Below, piece by piece: positions 33,508-41,287 of a stretch of DNA of 64,000 nt; the first letter of the stretch is position 1; each line of letters opens with the position of its first letter. The notes under the pieces were generated by a model that searched no databases, was not told the DNA's origin, and saw only the letters and a program-made list of their open reading frames with translations. Position numbers and translations under genes: made by a program. The DNA is taken from assembly GCF_958405895.1 (NCBI RefSeq), contig NZ_CATZAR010000004.1. One strand, given 5' to 3'. The stretch is from Ralstonia thomasii. Lineage in GTDB: Bacteria > Pseudomonadota > Gammaproteobacteria > Burkholderiales > Burkholderiaceae.

Positions 33508-34284
33508 TCAGTGCGCTGACGCGCCGAGGTAGGCCTCGATCACGGCCGGGTTGCTCTGCACTTCATGTGGCAAGCCTTGTGCGATCACCTTGCCGTAATC
33601 CAGCACGGTCAGGCGGTTGCACAAGCCCATCACCAGCTTCACATCGTGCTCGATCAGCAGGATGGTCTTGCCGTCGGAACGGATCTTGTCGAGCAGGCCA
33701 CGGAGTTCCACCTTTTCCGTGGCGTTCATGCCGGCGGCCGGCTCGTCCAGAGCCAGCAGCTTGGGCTGCGTGGCCAGGGCACGGGCGATTTCCAGACGAC
33801 GCTGGTGGCCGTACGACAGGTTGCGCGCCGTGTAGTTGGCGTACTTGCCGATGCCGACGTAGTCCAGCAGATCATGCGCCCAGTCTTCGATGGACTGCTC
33901 TTCCTCGCGTGCCGCCTTGGTGCGGAACACCGCGCCGATCAGCCCCGCCTTGGTGCGCACGTGGCGGCCCACCATGACGTTTTCCGCCGCGGTCATGTCG
34001 CCGAACAGGCGGATGTTCTGGAACGTGCGCGCAATGCCGGCCTTCGCCACTTCGTGCACGGCGGTCGGCTGGTAGGGCGTGCCGCCCAGCACGAACTCGC
34101 CCGCGTCAGGCGTATACAGGCCGGTGATGACGTTGAAGAACGTGGTCTTGCCGGCGCCGTTCGGGCCGATCAGACCGTAGATTTCGCCTTCGCGAATTTC
34201 CAGGCTCACGTCGGACAGCGCTTGCAGGCCGCCGAAACGCTTCTGGACTCCTCGGATCGAGAGGAGGACGTTGTTATTGCTCAT
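33508..34284 (-). CDS. livG: Branched-chain amino acid ABC ATPase LivG
   Basis: 258 residues; Walker A GPNGAGKTT, signature NLSYGHQRRLEIARAL, Walker B LLALDEPAAGMN, H-loop ILLIEHDV; the C-terminal EAYLG is typical of LivG. The chosen ATG gives MSNNNVLLSIRGVQKRFGG; eleven further codons are open upstream. It pairs with LivF on the cytosolic face of LivH/LivM. Gap to livM 13 bases. Confidence 0.95.
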   Translation of the reverse strand: MSNNNVLLSIRGVQKRFGGLQALSDVSLEIREGEIYGLIGPNGAGKTTFFNVITGLYTPDAGEFVLGGTPYQPTAVHEVAKAGIARTFQNIRLFGDMTAAENVMVGRHVRTKAGLIGAVFRTKAAREEEQSIEDWAHDLLDYVGIGKYANYTARNLSYGHQRRLEIARALATQPKLLALDEPAAGMNATEKVELRGLLDKIRSDGKTILLIEHDVKLVMGLCNRLTVLDYGKVIAQGLPHEVQSNPAVIEAYLGASAH

Positions 34285-34297
34285 GTGCGTGCCTCCA

Positions 34298-35425
34298 TCA
34301 GATACGGGACAGTCCACCAGCCCGCTGCTTTTGCGGACGGTCTTCCTTGCGCGGCGAGGGCCACAGGCCCGACGGGCGATACAGCATCACCACCACCATC
34401 GCCAGGCCGAACAGCAGCTGACGAAGCACTTCCGCTTCCACGATCACATGGCCGAACAGCTTGTTCTGCACCGGCTCGGCCAGCGCACGCAGCAGTTCCT
34501 GGAAACCGACCAGCAGAATGCCGCCCAGGATCACGCCCGGGATATGGCCCATGCCGCCCAGCACCACGATCGCCAGGATGTAGATCGACTCCCACAGCAC
34601 GAACGATTCCGGCGACACGAAGCCCTGGAACGACGCGAACATCGCACCCGACACGCCACCGAACGACGCACCCATCGCAAAGGCGAGCAGCTTGATGTTG
34701 CGCGTGTTGATGCCCATCGCCTTGGCGGCGATTTCATCTTCACGCAGCGCCACCCATGCACGACCGATACGCGAGTTCTGCAACCGCAGGCACACGATGA
34801 TGATGATCGCAGCCAGGATCACGAACAGGTAGTAGTACATGTAGACCGAGTCGAAGCGGATGCCGAAGAAATCATGGCGCTTCGAGAAGTCGAACCCGAA
34901 GATCTTGACCGGCTCGATCAGGTTGATGCCCTTCGGGCCGTTGGTGATGTTCACCGGACGGTCGAGGTTGTTCATGAAGATCCGGATGATTTCACCAAAG
35001 CCCAGCGTCACGATGGCGAGGTAGTCACCGCGCAGCTTCAGCACCGGCGTGCCCAGCAGAATGCCGAACAGCGCCGCCAGCCCGGCACCGAGCGGAATCA
35101 CCCACCATACGATCAGGTGCAGCCCGTTGGGGAACAGGTTGTGGATCCACTCGAACTGATTGGACAGGTGCGGCGAACCCAGCAACGCCATCATGTAGGC
35201 ACCCACCGCATAGAACGCGATGTAGCCCAGGTCGAGCAGGCCGGCAAAGCCCACCACGATGTTCAAGCCCAGGGCCAGCATGATGTACAGCAGTGCGAAG
35301 TCCAGCACGCGCACCCAGTAGTTGCCACCTGCGGCGCCCACGATGAACGGCGCGAAGATCGCAAGGATCAGGAAGCCGTACAACGCGGCGCGCGTCTTCA
35401 TCGGCGCTTTGAAATTTTCTGTCAT
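34298..35425 (-). CDS. livM: Branched-chain amino acid ABC permease LivM
   Basis: 375 residues, about ten membrane segments; LGLNIVVGFAGLLDLGYIAFYAVGAY is the LivM signature and RIGRAWVALREDEIAAKAMGIN the cytoplasmic EAA-like loop that contacts the ATPases. The C-terminal tail (RPSGLWPSPRKEDRPQ) is cytosolic. The ATG at 35425 (MTENFKAPMKTR) was preferred; the gap to livH is 13 bases. Confidence 0.94.
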   Translation of the reverse strand: MTENFKAPMKTRAALYGFLILAIFAPFIVGAAGGNYWVRVLDFALLYIMLALGLNIVVGFAGLLDLGYIAFYAVGAYMMALLGSPHLSNQFEWIHNLFPNGLHLIVWWVIPLGAGLAALFGILLGTPVLKLRGDYLAIVTLGFGEIIRIFMNNLDRPVNITNGPKGINLIEPVKIFGFDFSKRHDFFGIRFDSVYMYYYLFVILAAIIIIVCLRLQNSRIGRAWVALREDEIAAKAMGINTRNIKLLAFAMGASFGGVSGAMFASFQGFVSPESFVLWESIYILAIVVLGGMGHIPGVILGGILLVGFQELLRALAEPVQNKLFGHVIVEAEVLRQLLFGLAMVVVMLYRPSGLWPSPRKEDRPQKQRAGGLSRI

Positions 35426-35438
35426 GGCGCTCCCCTTC

Positions 35439-36374
35439 TTATGCGCGGTCCGCAACGCGTTCGCCCATGATGCCGGACGGGCGGAACAGCAGCACGCCAA
35501 TCAGCACGATGAATGCGAACACATCCTGGTAGTTCGAACCGAACACACCGCCTGTCAGATCACCGATATAACCGGCACCCAGAGCTTCGATCAGGCCCAG
35601 CAGCATGCCGCCAACCATGGCGCCTGCCAGGTTGCCGATGCCGCCCAGCACCGCGGCGGTAAACGCCTTCAGGCCGGGGATGAAGCCCATGTAGAAGTGA
35701 GCATTGCCGTAGTTGGTCGCCATCATCACGCCTGCAACCGCAGCCATGGCAGCACCAATCATGAAGGTGGCAGAGATCACGAAGTTCGGGTTGACGCCCA
35801 TCAGGCCTGCCACACGCTGGTTCTCGGCGGTCGCGCGCATCGCGCGGCCGAGCTTGGTGCGGTTGACCAGCAGGATCAGCCCGACCATCACCAGGATCGA
35901 CACCAGGATGATGACGATTTCCTTGCCCGTAATGGTTGCGCCCGTGGAGCCGATATCAATCGGGCTCGAAGGCAGCAGTTGCGGGAAGGTGAGCGGGTTG
36001 CGCGACCAGATCATCATCGCGAGTGTCTGCAGCACGATCGACACGCCGATGGCGGTGATCAGCGGCGCCAGGCGCGGCGCGTTGCGCAGCGGCCGGTAAG
36101 CGACACGTTCGATGGTGTAGGCCACGATGGCGCAGACCGGCATGGCAAACAGCAACGCGAACACCAGCGTGAGCCAGTCAGGCAGATTGGGGAAGTACTT
36201 CTGGAGGAAGTTGATGGCGGTCAGGGCAGACATTGCACCGACCATCAGAACATCGCCGTGGGCGAAGTTGATGATGCCGAGAATACCGTAGACCATGGTG
36301 TAGCCAAGTGCGATCAGCGCGTAAATGCTGCCGAGCACCAGACCGTTCACGATCTGCTGGATAAAGATATCCAT
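35439..36374 (-). CDS. livH: Branched-chain amino acid ABC permease LivH
   Basis: 311 residues starting MDIFIQQIVNGLVLGSIYALIALGYTMVYGI with INFAHGDVLMVG, the LivH hallmark; about eight membrane segments and the coupling loop LGRAMRATAENQRVAGLMGV. First gene of livHMGF. It lies 210 bases after livK, with a terminator between, so permease genes are probably expressed by read-through or from a promoter inside that gap. Confidence 0.95.
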   Translation of the reverse strand: MDIFIQQIVNGLVLGSIYALIALGYTMVYGILGIINFAHGDVLMVGAMSALTAINFLQKYFPNLPDWLTLVFALLFAMPVCAIVAYTIERVAYRPLRNAPRLAPLITAIGVSIVLQTLAMMIWSRNPLTFPQLLPSSPIDIGSTGATITGKEIVIILVSILVMVGLILLVNRTKLGRAMRATAENQRVAGLMGVNPNFVISATFMIGAAMAAVAGVMMATNYGNAHFYMGFIPGLKAFTAAVLGGIGNLAGAMVGGMLLGLIEALGAGYIGDLTGGVFGSNYQDVFAFIVLIGVLLFRPSGIMGERVADRA

Positions 36375-36526
36375 GAGAACAGCTCCTGCTATGCCTTGCT
36401 TTGTTGTAGGCGACGGGATGACGTGCCCGCAAGGTATGCGATCAATCGGATGGGTAAGGTGAGGTTGCTGGTAAGCGGCCTGCCGACACGCCCATGGTGA
36501 GGGCCTTGTTTCATTGGCGAGGCTAT

Positions 36527-36565
36527 AAAAAACGGCACCGCAGGGGTAGTCGCGGTGCCGTTTTT
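36527..36565 (-). terminator. Terminator between livK and livH
   Basis: Long stem AAAAACGGCACCGC / GCGGTGCCGTTTTT with a 10-base loop. It lies 20 bases past the livK stop and can lower permease expression relative to the abundant binding protein. Confidence 0.85.
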
Positions 36566-36584
36566 AGGGCGGATAACCCTTCGA

Positions 36585-37790
36585 TTACATCTTCACAACG
36601 TCAAGAACACTCTTCTTCTTGTCCTTGTAGTTGTACAGGGTGATGGAACCTTGCTTCAGGTCACCCTTGTCGTCGAACGCGATGTTGCCGATCACGCCGT
36701 TGTAGTTGGTTGCCGGCATGGCAGCCAGGATCTTGGCAGCGTCGGTCGAGTTGGCACGCTTCATCGCGTCGATGATCACGTTGACGGCGTCATACGTGAA
36801 CGGTGCGTAGATCTGCACCGGCGTGTTGAAGCGCGCTTGGTACTTCTTCTCGAAGTCCGCGCCCTTTTCCATCTTCGACAGTGCCAGGCCTGCTTCCGAG
36901 CAGACGATGTTGTCGATCGCGTCGCCAGCCAGTTCGGCCACCTTGTCGGTACACACGCCGTCGCCGCCAACGATCTTGGCCGTGATGCCCAGTTCCTTGG
37001 CTTGCTTGGCGAACGGACCGCCGGTGGCGTCCATGCCACCGTACATGATCACGTCCGGCTTCTTGCCCTTGATCTTGGTCAGAATGGCCTTGAAGTCGGT
37101 GGCCTTGTCGTTGGTCGCCTCGCGCGCCACGACGTTCACGCCGTCGGCCTTCGCGGTTTTCTCGAACTCGTCAGCCAGGCCCTTACCGTAGGCGGTGGCA
37201 TCGTCAACAATTGCCACGGTCTTGGCGCCCAGGGTCTTGGCGGCGTAGTTCGCCAGTGCCGGGCCTTGCTGCGCGTCGGTGGCCACCACGCGGTAGGTCG
37301 TCTTGAAGCCTTGCTTGGTGTAGTCGGGGTTCGTCGACGACGGCGAGATCTGCACGATGCCCGCATCGCTGTAGATCTTCGAGGCCGGGATCGAAACGCC
37401 CGAGTTCAGGTGGCCGACGACGGCAACAACGTGCTCGTCAACCAGCTTCTGCGCCACGGCGGTGCCCGTCTTCGGGTCGCCTGCATCGTCTTCACCGACC
37501 AGTTCCAGCTTGATCTTCTTGCCGTCGATGGTCAGGCCTTCCTTGTTGGCTTCTTCAACGGCCAGACGTGCACCGTTTTCGTTGTCTTTGCCAAGGTGAG
37601 CAATACCGCCCGTGAGCGGAGCCGCGTGACCAATCTTGACGACGGTCTCGCCGCCGGCAGCCGCCGCCGGAGCCGACGTTGCTGCAGGTGCAGCAGCTTG
37701 GTTTGCGGGCTTTTCCTCGTTCTTACCGCAAGCTGCTACGAGTGCCACGGCAGCCGCAAGCGGCAGAACTTTGGCAAACTTAATTTGCAT
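36585..37790 (-). CDS. livK: Branched-chain amino acid binding lipoprotein LivK
   Basis: 401 residues. The signal sequence MQIKFAKVLPLAAAVALVAAC ends in a lipobox (VAAC), so the protein should be lipid-anchored after Lgt and LspA processing rather than free as in E. coli. An Ala/Pro linker (about 28-45) leads to a type-1 periplasmic binding domain (KIGHAAPLTGGIAHLGKDNENGARLAVEEAN). It delivers leucine-type amino acids to LivHM. It has its own promoter and palindrome upstream and a terminator downstream. Confidence 0.94.
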   Translation of the reverse strand: MQIKFAKVLPLAAAVALVAACGKNEEKPANQAAAPAATSAPAAAAGGETVVKIGHAAPLTGGIAHLGKDNENGARLAVEEANKEGLTIDGKKIKLELVGEDDAGDPKTGTAVAQKLVDEHVVAVVGHLNSGVSIPASKIYSDAGIVQISPSSTNPDYTKQGFKTTYRVVATDAQQGPALANYAAKTLGAKTVAIVDDATAYGKGLADEFEKTAKADGVNVVAREATNDKATDFKAILTKIKGKKPDVIMYGGMDATGGPFAKQAKELGITAKIVGGDGVCTDKVAELAGDAIDNIVCSEAGLALSKMEKGADFEKKYQARFNTPVQIYAPFTYDAVNVIIDAMKRANSTDAAKILAAMPATNYNGVIGNIAFDDKGDLKQGSITLYNYKDKKKSVLDVVKM

Positions 37791-37860
37791 GAGTGATCTC
37801 CTAGATCTCGCAAGAGCAAGAAGAGCGTCCTGCCTCCCGGCCGCTCCCCCCGCGCCGATT

Positions 37861-37875
37861 GTTTCAATTTGAAAC
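37861..37875. promoter_or_regulatory. Perfect palindrome at the livK transcript start
   Basis: GTTTCAA-T-TTGAAAC, a perfect 7-1-7 inverted repeat. Given the promoter just upstream it should cover about +1 to +15 of the livK mRNA, an ideal repressor site. No regulator gene is nearby. Confidence 0.6.
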
Positions 37876-37881
37876 GCGCGA

Positions 37882-37909
37882 ATTGTATCCCCTTTTATTG
37901 CGGATGCAA
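37882..37909 (-). promoter_or_regulatory. livK promoter
   Basis: On the minus strand TTGCAT, 16-base spacer, TACAAT. The predicted start near 37875 leaves a leader of about 85 bases before the livK ATG. Confidence 0.65.
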
Positions 37910-38243
37910 TACGCGTCGCAACAACGATTTTTACTGTAACTACGCCGCTTTACGGGCTTTCCCCAATGCCCAAACAGGCGTCATTTCGCGCAGGCATTCG
38001 CGAACGGCGCATAGGCTAATCAAGAAGCGTGCCAGAGTAGGGGAAACCCCCTATTCATGCGGCTTGGCGGGCAATTGCCACGGCAAATCAAGGCTTCGCC
38101 GGTATTGACGAGGTTTTTGCGACGCACAAAACAATACGGCCACTCCCGGAGAAGTGGCCGTCGATTCCTCAAAAGCGCTTTATGCACCGCATTAGGGCGC
38201 ACCGTTTTTGTGCGCTTTTAAGTGGGCATTTACATAAAGGGAT
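37910..38243. other. Intergenic between livK promoter and ispH
   Basis: No convincing gene. It is less GC-rich than its surroundings and contains several hairpins: TAGGGG-AAAC-CCCCTA at 38038-38053, the ispH terminator at 38137-38160, and GCGCAC/GTGCGC at 38197-38215 followed by TTTTAA. A small RNA cannot be excluded. Confidence 0.5.
38137..38160 (-). terminator. Probable ispH terminator
   Basis: Stem CGGCCACT / AGTGGCCG with an 8-base loop; on the minus strand it is followed by TATTGTTTTG. It lies about 85 bases past the ispH stop. A second hairpin at 38197-38215 is closer to the stop and may act first. Confidence 0.5.
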
Positions 38244-39227
38244 TCAATTGATTTGAAGCCCCCTCGGAAGGGGGAAAGACATGTTTTCCTGAATACCGTC
38301 GAGCGGGCGCACGGTGCGTGCGCCCAGCGCCTTGAGCCGATCGACAATCGATTGCGCCAGCTCTTCGGGTGCCGACGCCCCCGCGGTCAGGCCCACGCGG
38401 CGCTTGCCAGCCACCCATTCGGGGCGCACCTGTTCAGGTGTATCCACCATATAGGCAGGTACGCCCAGCTTTTCGGCCAGTTCACGCAGGCGGTTCGAGT
38501 TCGAGCTGTTCGGGCTGCCGACCACGATCACCACTTCCACCTGCGGCGCCATGAACTTCACGGCGTCCTGGCGATTCTGCGTCGCGTAGCAGATGTCCTG
38601 CTTCTTGGGCTCGTGCACGGCCGGAAAGCGCGCTTTGATGGCCGCCACGATCTCCTGGGTCTCATCCACCGACAGCGTGGTCTGCGTCACGTAGGCCAGA
38701 CGCGTCGAGTCTTTCACCTCGAGATGCGCAACGTCATCGACGGACTCAACCAGCAGCATGCCGTCGTTGGCCTGCCCCATGGTGCCTTCCACCTCGGGAT
38801 GGCCCTTGTGCCCGATCATGATGATCTCGAAACCCTGCGCACGCATCTTCGAGACTTCCACGTGCACCTTGGTCACCAGCGGGCAGGTCGCATCGAACAC
38901 GCGCAGGCCGCGCGCTTCCGCCGCCTCACGCACCGCCCGTGACACGCCGTGCGCACTGAAGATGACTGTGCCACCCACTGGCACATCGTCGAGTTCCTGC
39001 ACGAACACCGCGCCCTTGTTGCGCAGATCGCCAACCACATAAGCGTTGTGCACGATCTCGTGACGAACGTAAATCGGCGCGCCAAACAACTCCAGCGCGC
39101 GCTCGACGATCTCGATGGCACGATCCACGCCGGCGCAGAAGCCGCGCGGCTGCGCCAGCAAGACCTCGGCGTCGGCCTGGGTGACAGGATCAATGGGATC
39201 GAGCGGGGCGTTCACAGCGTTGCTCAT
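38244..39227 (-). CDS. ispH: 4-hydroxy-3-methylbut-2-enyl diphosphate reductase IspH
   Basis: Last enzyme of the MEP isoprenoid pathway, a cytosolic iron-sulfur protein making IPP and DMAPP. 327 residues; cluster cysteines in PRGFCAGVDRAI, DATCPLVTK and QDICYATQNRQ, plus the conserved HEIVHNAYVV and SSNSNRL segments. It starts 1 base after the stop of the FKBP gene, the same fkpB-ispH order as in E. coli. Confidence 0.97.
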   Translation of the reverse strand: MSNAVNAPLDPIDPVTQADAEVLLAQPRGFCAGVDRAIEIVERALELFGAPIYVRHEIVHNAYVVGDLRNKGAVFVQELDDVPVGGTVIFSAHGVSRAVREAAEARGLRVFDATCPLVTKVHVEVSKMRAQGFEIIMIGHKGHPEVEGTMGQANDGMLLVESVDDVAHLEVKDSTRLAYVTQTTLSVDETQEIVAAIKARFPAVHEPKKQDICYATQNRQDAVKFMAPQVEVVIVVGSPNSSNSNRLRELAEKLGVPAYMVDTPEQVRPEWVAGKRRVGLTAGASAPEELAQSIVDRLKALGARTVRPLDGIQENMSFPLPRGLQIN

Positions 39228-39228
39228 A

Positions 39229-39723
39229 TCAGAGGATGCCGATCAGCTGGACTTCAAACACGATCGTCTGACCGGCCAGCGGGTGGTTGAAGTCAAACAA
39301 TGCCGAGGTCTCGCCCACTTCCTTGAGCACACCGGCATATTTGCCGCCGCTCGGCGCATTGAACTCAACCAGGTCGCCCGGCTGGTAATCCTCTTCGAAC
39401 GAGGAGTTCTCCCGCAGCGTGGCCAGCGACACGCGCTGCAGCAGTTCCGGATTGCGTGGGCCGAACGCATGCTCCGGTGCCAGCCGGAACGTCGTGCGCT
39501 CGCCCTCGCGCATACCAAGCAGCGCCTGCTCCAGCGTGGGCGCCATCTGGCCCTGGCCGAGCAGCAGCGTGGCCGGTTTGTCGTCGAAGGTGGTAACGAT
39601 GTCGGTGTCGTTTTCCAGCGCGATGCGGTAGTGCAGCGTCAGAAAGGAATCCGGGCCAACCACCTTGCCTGTGCCGCTTGGCGTCGCCGCGGACGCCTCG
39701 TTCACCAAATTTTGCACGCTCAA
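39229..39723 (-). CDS. fkpB: FKBP-type peptidyl-prolyl isomerase (FkpB/SlpA-like)
   Basis: 164 residues; an FKBP fold split by a chaperone insert-in-flap domain (about 85-135, APEHAFGPRNPELLQRVSL) as in SlyD/SlpA proteins, without a SlyD-like histidine-rich tail. No signal peptide, so cytosolic. It probably acts as a folding helper and prolyl isomerase. Upstream partner of ispH. The N-terminal 20 residues precede the domain and are variable. Confidence 0.9.
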   Translation of the reverse strand: MSVQNLVNEASAATPSGTGKVVGPDSFLTLHYRIALENDTDIVTTFDDKPATLLLGQGQMAPTLEQALLGMREGERTTFRLAPEHAFGPRNPELLQRVSLATLRENSSFEEDYQPGDLVEFNAPSGGKYAGVLKEVGETSALFDFNHPLAGQTIVFEVQLIGIL

Positions 39724-39836
39724 CCTGCTTGACCAAAAAGTAACCCGTTATTGTACGTCAGCCCTCCGCGCTGCCGCAGGCGCGACGCGCGCCGCACTCC
39801 CGCTGGCAGGGCCTTTCCTCCGCGCATCCCAACCCT

Positions 39837-40511
39837 ATGGCAATCGTCGACTGGCCCGCCCACGAGCGGCCGCGTGAAAAACTGCTCGCCCACGGCCCCG
39901 CTGCGCTCTCCGATGCGGAGCTGCTGGCCATCTTCCTGCGCGTGGGCGTGCCAGGCAAAAGCGCCGTCGACCTCGCCCGCGAACTGCTCGCGCACTTCGG
40001 GTCCCTCGCGCGGCTGTGTCATGCCTCTCAACAGGAGTTCTCGTCGATCAACGGCATGGGCCCCGCCAAATACGCACAACTGCACGCGCTGCTGGAAGTT
40101 GCCCGGCGTGCACTGAAAGAAGACTTCACGCAGGGTCAGACCTTTGAATCCGCACAAAGCGTGAAGGATTTCTTGCGCCTGACACTCGGCCACCGCCCGC
40201 ATGAAGTGTTCGCCTGTTTCTTTCTAGATGTACGGCACCGGCTGATCGCTTGGGAAGAACTCTTCCGCGGCACGCTGACCGAAGCCCGCGTCTACCCGCG
40301 CGAGATCGCGAAGCGCGCGCTACATCACAATGCAGCCGCCGTGATCCTGGCCCACAACCACCCCACCGGCAACACTGAACCCAGCGAATCCGACGTCATC
40401 CTGACCCGCGAACTGTGCCGCGCGCTGGCAATGCTCGACGTGATCGTCCTGGATCACATGATCGTCGGCCGCAACCACGTCTACGGCTTTCTCGAACACG
40501 GCAAAATGTAG
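39837..40511 (+). CDS. radC: RadC-family JAB-domain protein
   Basis: 224 residues: an N-terminal helix-hairpin-helix-like region (about 1-90, SSINGMGPAKYAQLHALLE) and a C-terminal MPN+/JAMM domain with His173, His175 and Asp186 (LAHNHPTGNTEPSESD), the metal-binding set. Despite the historical name, a DNA-repair role is not established for the family. Divergent from fkpB, monocistronic, followed by rpmB after 180 bases. Confidence 0.93.
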   Translation: MAIVDWPAHERPREKLLAHGPAALSDAELLAIFLRVGVPGKSAVDLARELLAHFGSLARLCHASQQEFSSINGMGPAKYAQLHALLEVARRALKEDFTQGQTFESAQSVKDFLRLTLGHRPHEVFACFFLDVRHRLIAWEELFRGTLTEARVYPREIAKRALHHNAAAVILAHNHPTGNTEPSESDVILTRELCRALAMLDVIVLDHMIVGRNHVYGFLEHGKM

Positions 40512-40558
40512 TGCCGATGCCGCATCGCACGGGGCCCAACGGCAATCCATCGATCTCG

Positions 40559-40588
40559 TTGATTTGTCAGCGGTTTTGTGTGTATAAT
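40559..40588 (+). promoter_or_regulatory. rpmB-rpmG promoter
   Basis: TTGATT, 18-base spacer, perfect TATAAT. Transcription should start near 40595, about 97 bases before rpmB. Confidence 0.7.
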
Positions 40589-40691
40589 CCGCGTTTCGCT
40601 GAAGTCCCACCTCTACAGTGGCGCTGCGCTTGGTTTTGGTCCCAGCGCCCGGTCGCAAACTGTAGCCAACGAATTTAGTTAGGAGTGCTCC

Positions 40692-40925
40692 ATGGCACGC
40701 GTCTGTCAAGTGACCGGGAAAGCGCCGATGGTCGGCAATAACGTTTCCCACGCAAACAACAAGACCAAGCGCCGTTTTCTGCCGAACCTGCAGAATCGCC
40801 GCTTTTGGGTCGAATCCGAAAACCGCTGGGTCAGCCTGCGCGTCTCGAACGCTGGTCTGCGCCTGATCGATAAAAAAGGCATCGACGAAGTGCTCGTGGA
40901 CCTGCGCGCACGCGGCGAAGTCTAA
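40692..40925 (+). CDS. rpmB: 50S ribosomal protein L28
   Basis: 77 residues, MARVCQVTGKAPMVGNNVSHANNKTKRRF, a textbook L28 sequence of normal length. AGGAG lies 7 bases before the ATG. L28 binds 23S rRNA late in large-subunit assembly. Cotranscribed with rpmG, 13 bases downstream. Confidence 0.98.
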   Translation: MARVCQVTGKAPMVGNNVSHANNKTKRRFLPNLQNRRFWVESENRWVSLRVSNAGLRLIDKKGIDEVLVDLRARGEV

Positions 40926-40938
40926 TTAGGAGTTAAAC

Positions 40939-41109
40939 ATGGCCAGCAAAGGCGGACGCGACAAGATCAAGCTGGAATCGACCGCAGGTACGGGTCATTT
41001 CTACACGACCACCAAGAACAAGCGCACCAAGCCGGAAAAGATGGAGATCATGAAGTTCGATCCCGTCGCCCGCAAGCACGTCGCTTACAAGGAAACCAAG
41101 ATCAAGTAA
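40939..41109 (+). CDS. rpmG: 50S ribosomal protein L33
   Basis: 56 residues, starting MASKGGRDKIKLESTAGTG and ending KHVAYKETKIK. TAGGAG precedes the ATG. It lacks the CxxC pairs of zinc-binding L33, so it is the zinc-free form. The rpmB-rpmG pair and terminator at 41155 match other proteobacteria. Confidence 0.97.
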   Translation: MASKGGRDKIKLESTAGTGHFYTTTKNKRTKPEKMEIMKFDPVARKHVAYKETKIK

Positions 41110-41154
41110 TCCTCGCGGATTGCGTATCTTGTTTCCGTCGGCATGACCGACAGC

Positions 41155-41181
41155 AAAAACCCGCTTTCAAGCGGGTTTTTT
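41155..41181 (+). terminator. Terminator after rpmG
   Basis: Stem AAAAACCCGCTT / AAGCGGGTTTTT with a 2-base centre, then a further T. Confidence 0.92.
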
Positions 41182-41287
41182 GTTGCCTGCGGTTTGGCGC
41201 ATGCTGCGGTGTACACTGCTCCTCTTTCCGATTGACACGCGACTGTGTTATTTACCAGTTGCGTCTGAACCGCGTTCCGCGTCTTCC

